This document shows, piece by piece, positions 63,559 through 64,000 of a stretch of DNA of 64,000 nt. A program made the position numbers and the translations under genes. Source of the stretch: Streptomyces aquilus (lineage in GTDB: Bacteria > Actinomycetota > Actinomycetes > Streptomycetales > Streptomycetaceae); the NCBI RefSeq assembly GCF_003955715.1, contig NZ_CP034463.1, forward strand, positions 9,796,001 through 9,860,000, read 5' to 3'. Below the pieces are notes generated by a model, which saw only the letters and a list, made by a program, of their open reading frames with translations, did not search any database and had not been told where the DNA came from. Position 1 is the first letter of the stretch; each line of letters opens with the position of its first letter.

Positions 63559-64000
63559 TTCCCAAGGCGGCCTGTCGAGCCGCGAGAGGACTGGGCGGGA
63601 TGAGCTCGCGCTGGGGCGATCACCGCACGCTCGGACGGCTGAAGTTCGCAGCGTCGGTCACGGGAGCCCTGCTCCTTGCCTACGGTCCGCCGTCACCCAT
63701 CCGGGGCCTCCGGGTCCTGTAACCAGGTCGGGATCTGCGTGCATGGCCCGGTGACCATCAGTCCGGGACGCTCGCGCTGCTCGGTCCGCTCCGAGCAAGT
63801 TGATCCACTCCCATCGGTAGTACCGCGTGCCGCACGGCGCCGCGTCGGGCGTGCCGGCGGACCACGCTTCAGGTCCTGCGCGGCGGGGCGGGCAAGGCCG
63901 GAACTGGAAAGTATTTTCCGTTGACGAGTCCGTTACGTGCCGGGCATCCAGGTGCAATACACAGGCCGTTGTCTGACGCCTCAACCATCCGGTGCGATGC
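63559..64000. other. Right-edge region without a supported gene
   Basis: 442 bp to the window edge. Open frames on both strands are short and without family resemblance or ribosome sites. A gene beginning beyond the edge may use this as its upstream region. Confidence 0.4.

Overview
The window is a high-GC actinobacterial chromosome segment, most likely Streptomyces. The evidence is very strong third-position G/C, GTG starts, many Sec and Tat secreted proteins, an ECF sigma factor with a SnoaL-like tail, a Fic/Doc-type toxin pair of the Streptomyces kind, and typical two-component and MMPL arrangements. No species can be named from sequence alone.

Layout. (1) 1-9294, mixed genes: the tail of a LuxR-type regulator; a secreted protein; a lipoprotein with a small membrane partner; an ECF sigma factor followed by a stand-alone SnoaL-like protein; a GAF-SpoIIE phosphatase; a degenerate Fic/Doc toxin with its ribbon-helix-helix antitoxin; an HTH protein; a secreted protein; and an L,D-transpeptidase lipoprotein. 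(2) 10610-38690, the centrepiece: fifteen secreted carbohydrate-active enzymes with no transporter, cytoplasmic enzyme or regulator among them. Eleven lie on the + strand (10610-30196): three GH54, a beta-helix protein, CE3, GH10, GH27, a GH39-like enzyme, GH59, GH29 and a CE1-like esterase. Three lie on the - strand (30854-35514): two GH43 and one GH54. A divergent GH127 closes the block (36381-38690). Every one carries a beta-trefoil carbohydrate-binding domain: ricin-type (CBM13) in all + strand genes and AbfB-type (CBM42) in all - strand genes. Together they would strip L-arabinose in several linkages, galactose, fucose, acetyl and feruloyl groups, and cut xylan. The likely targets are arabinogalactan proteins, arabinan or extensin-like chains and feruloylated arabinoxylan. 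A broken rRNA N-glycosidase (ricin A-like) gene sits inside the block. (3) 38764-41375: an Mrr-like nuclease with membrane helices and a MerR/SDR divergent pair. (4) 41523-50375: two MMPL exporters, each next to a histidine kinase/response regulator pair. (5) 50588-57283: a YwqG-like protein, then a cobalamin-riboswitch-controlled B12 uptake ABC operon convergent with metE, which has its own cobalamin riboswitch on the opposite strand. (6) 57820-64000: a hypothetical gene, a secreted M36 metalloprotease, a tRNA-Gly(UCC) with a non-canonical T-loop, a VOC protein, and an MBL hydrolase divergent from a MerR regulator over a perfect 20-bp palindrome.

How it works together. The polysaccharide block looks like two or three operons: 10610-17475 and 17754-30196 (gaps of 24-89 bp inside each, 278 bp between them), and 35514-30854. 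Candidate operators, not tested, are CebR-like GGGAGCGCTCCC boxes near the first starts and an ACATnnGAT motif in the two intergenic regions at 17476-17753 and 35515-36380. The B12 module is self-consistent: with B12 present, both the importer and the B12-independent methionine synthase would be shut down.
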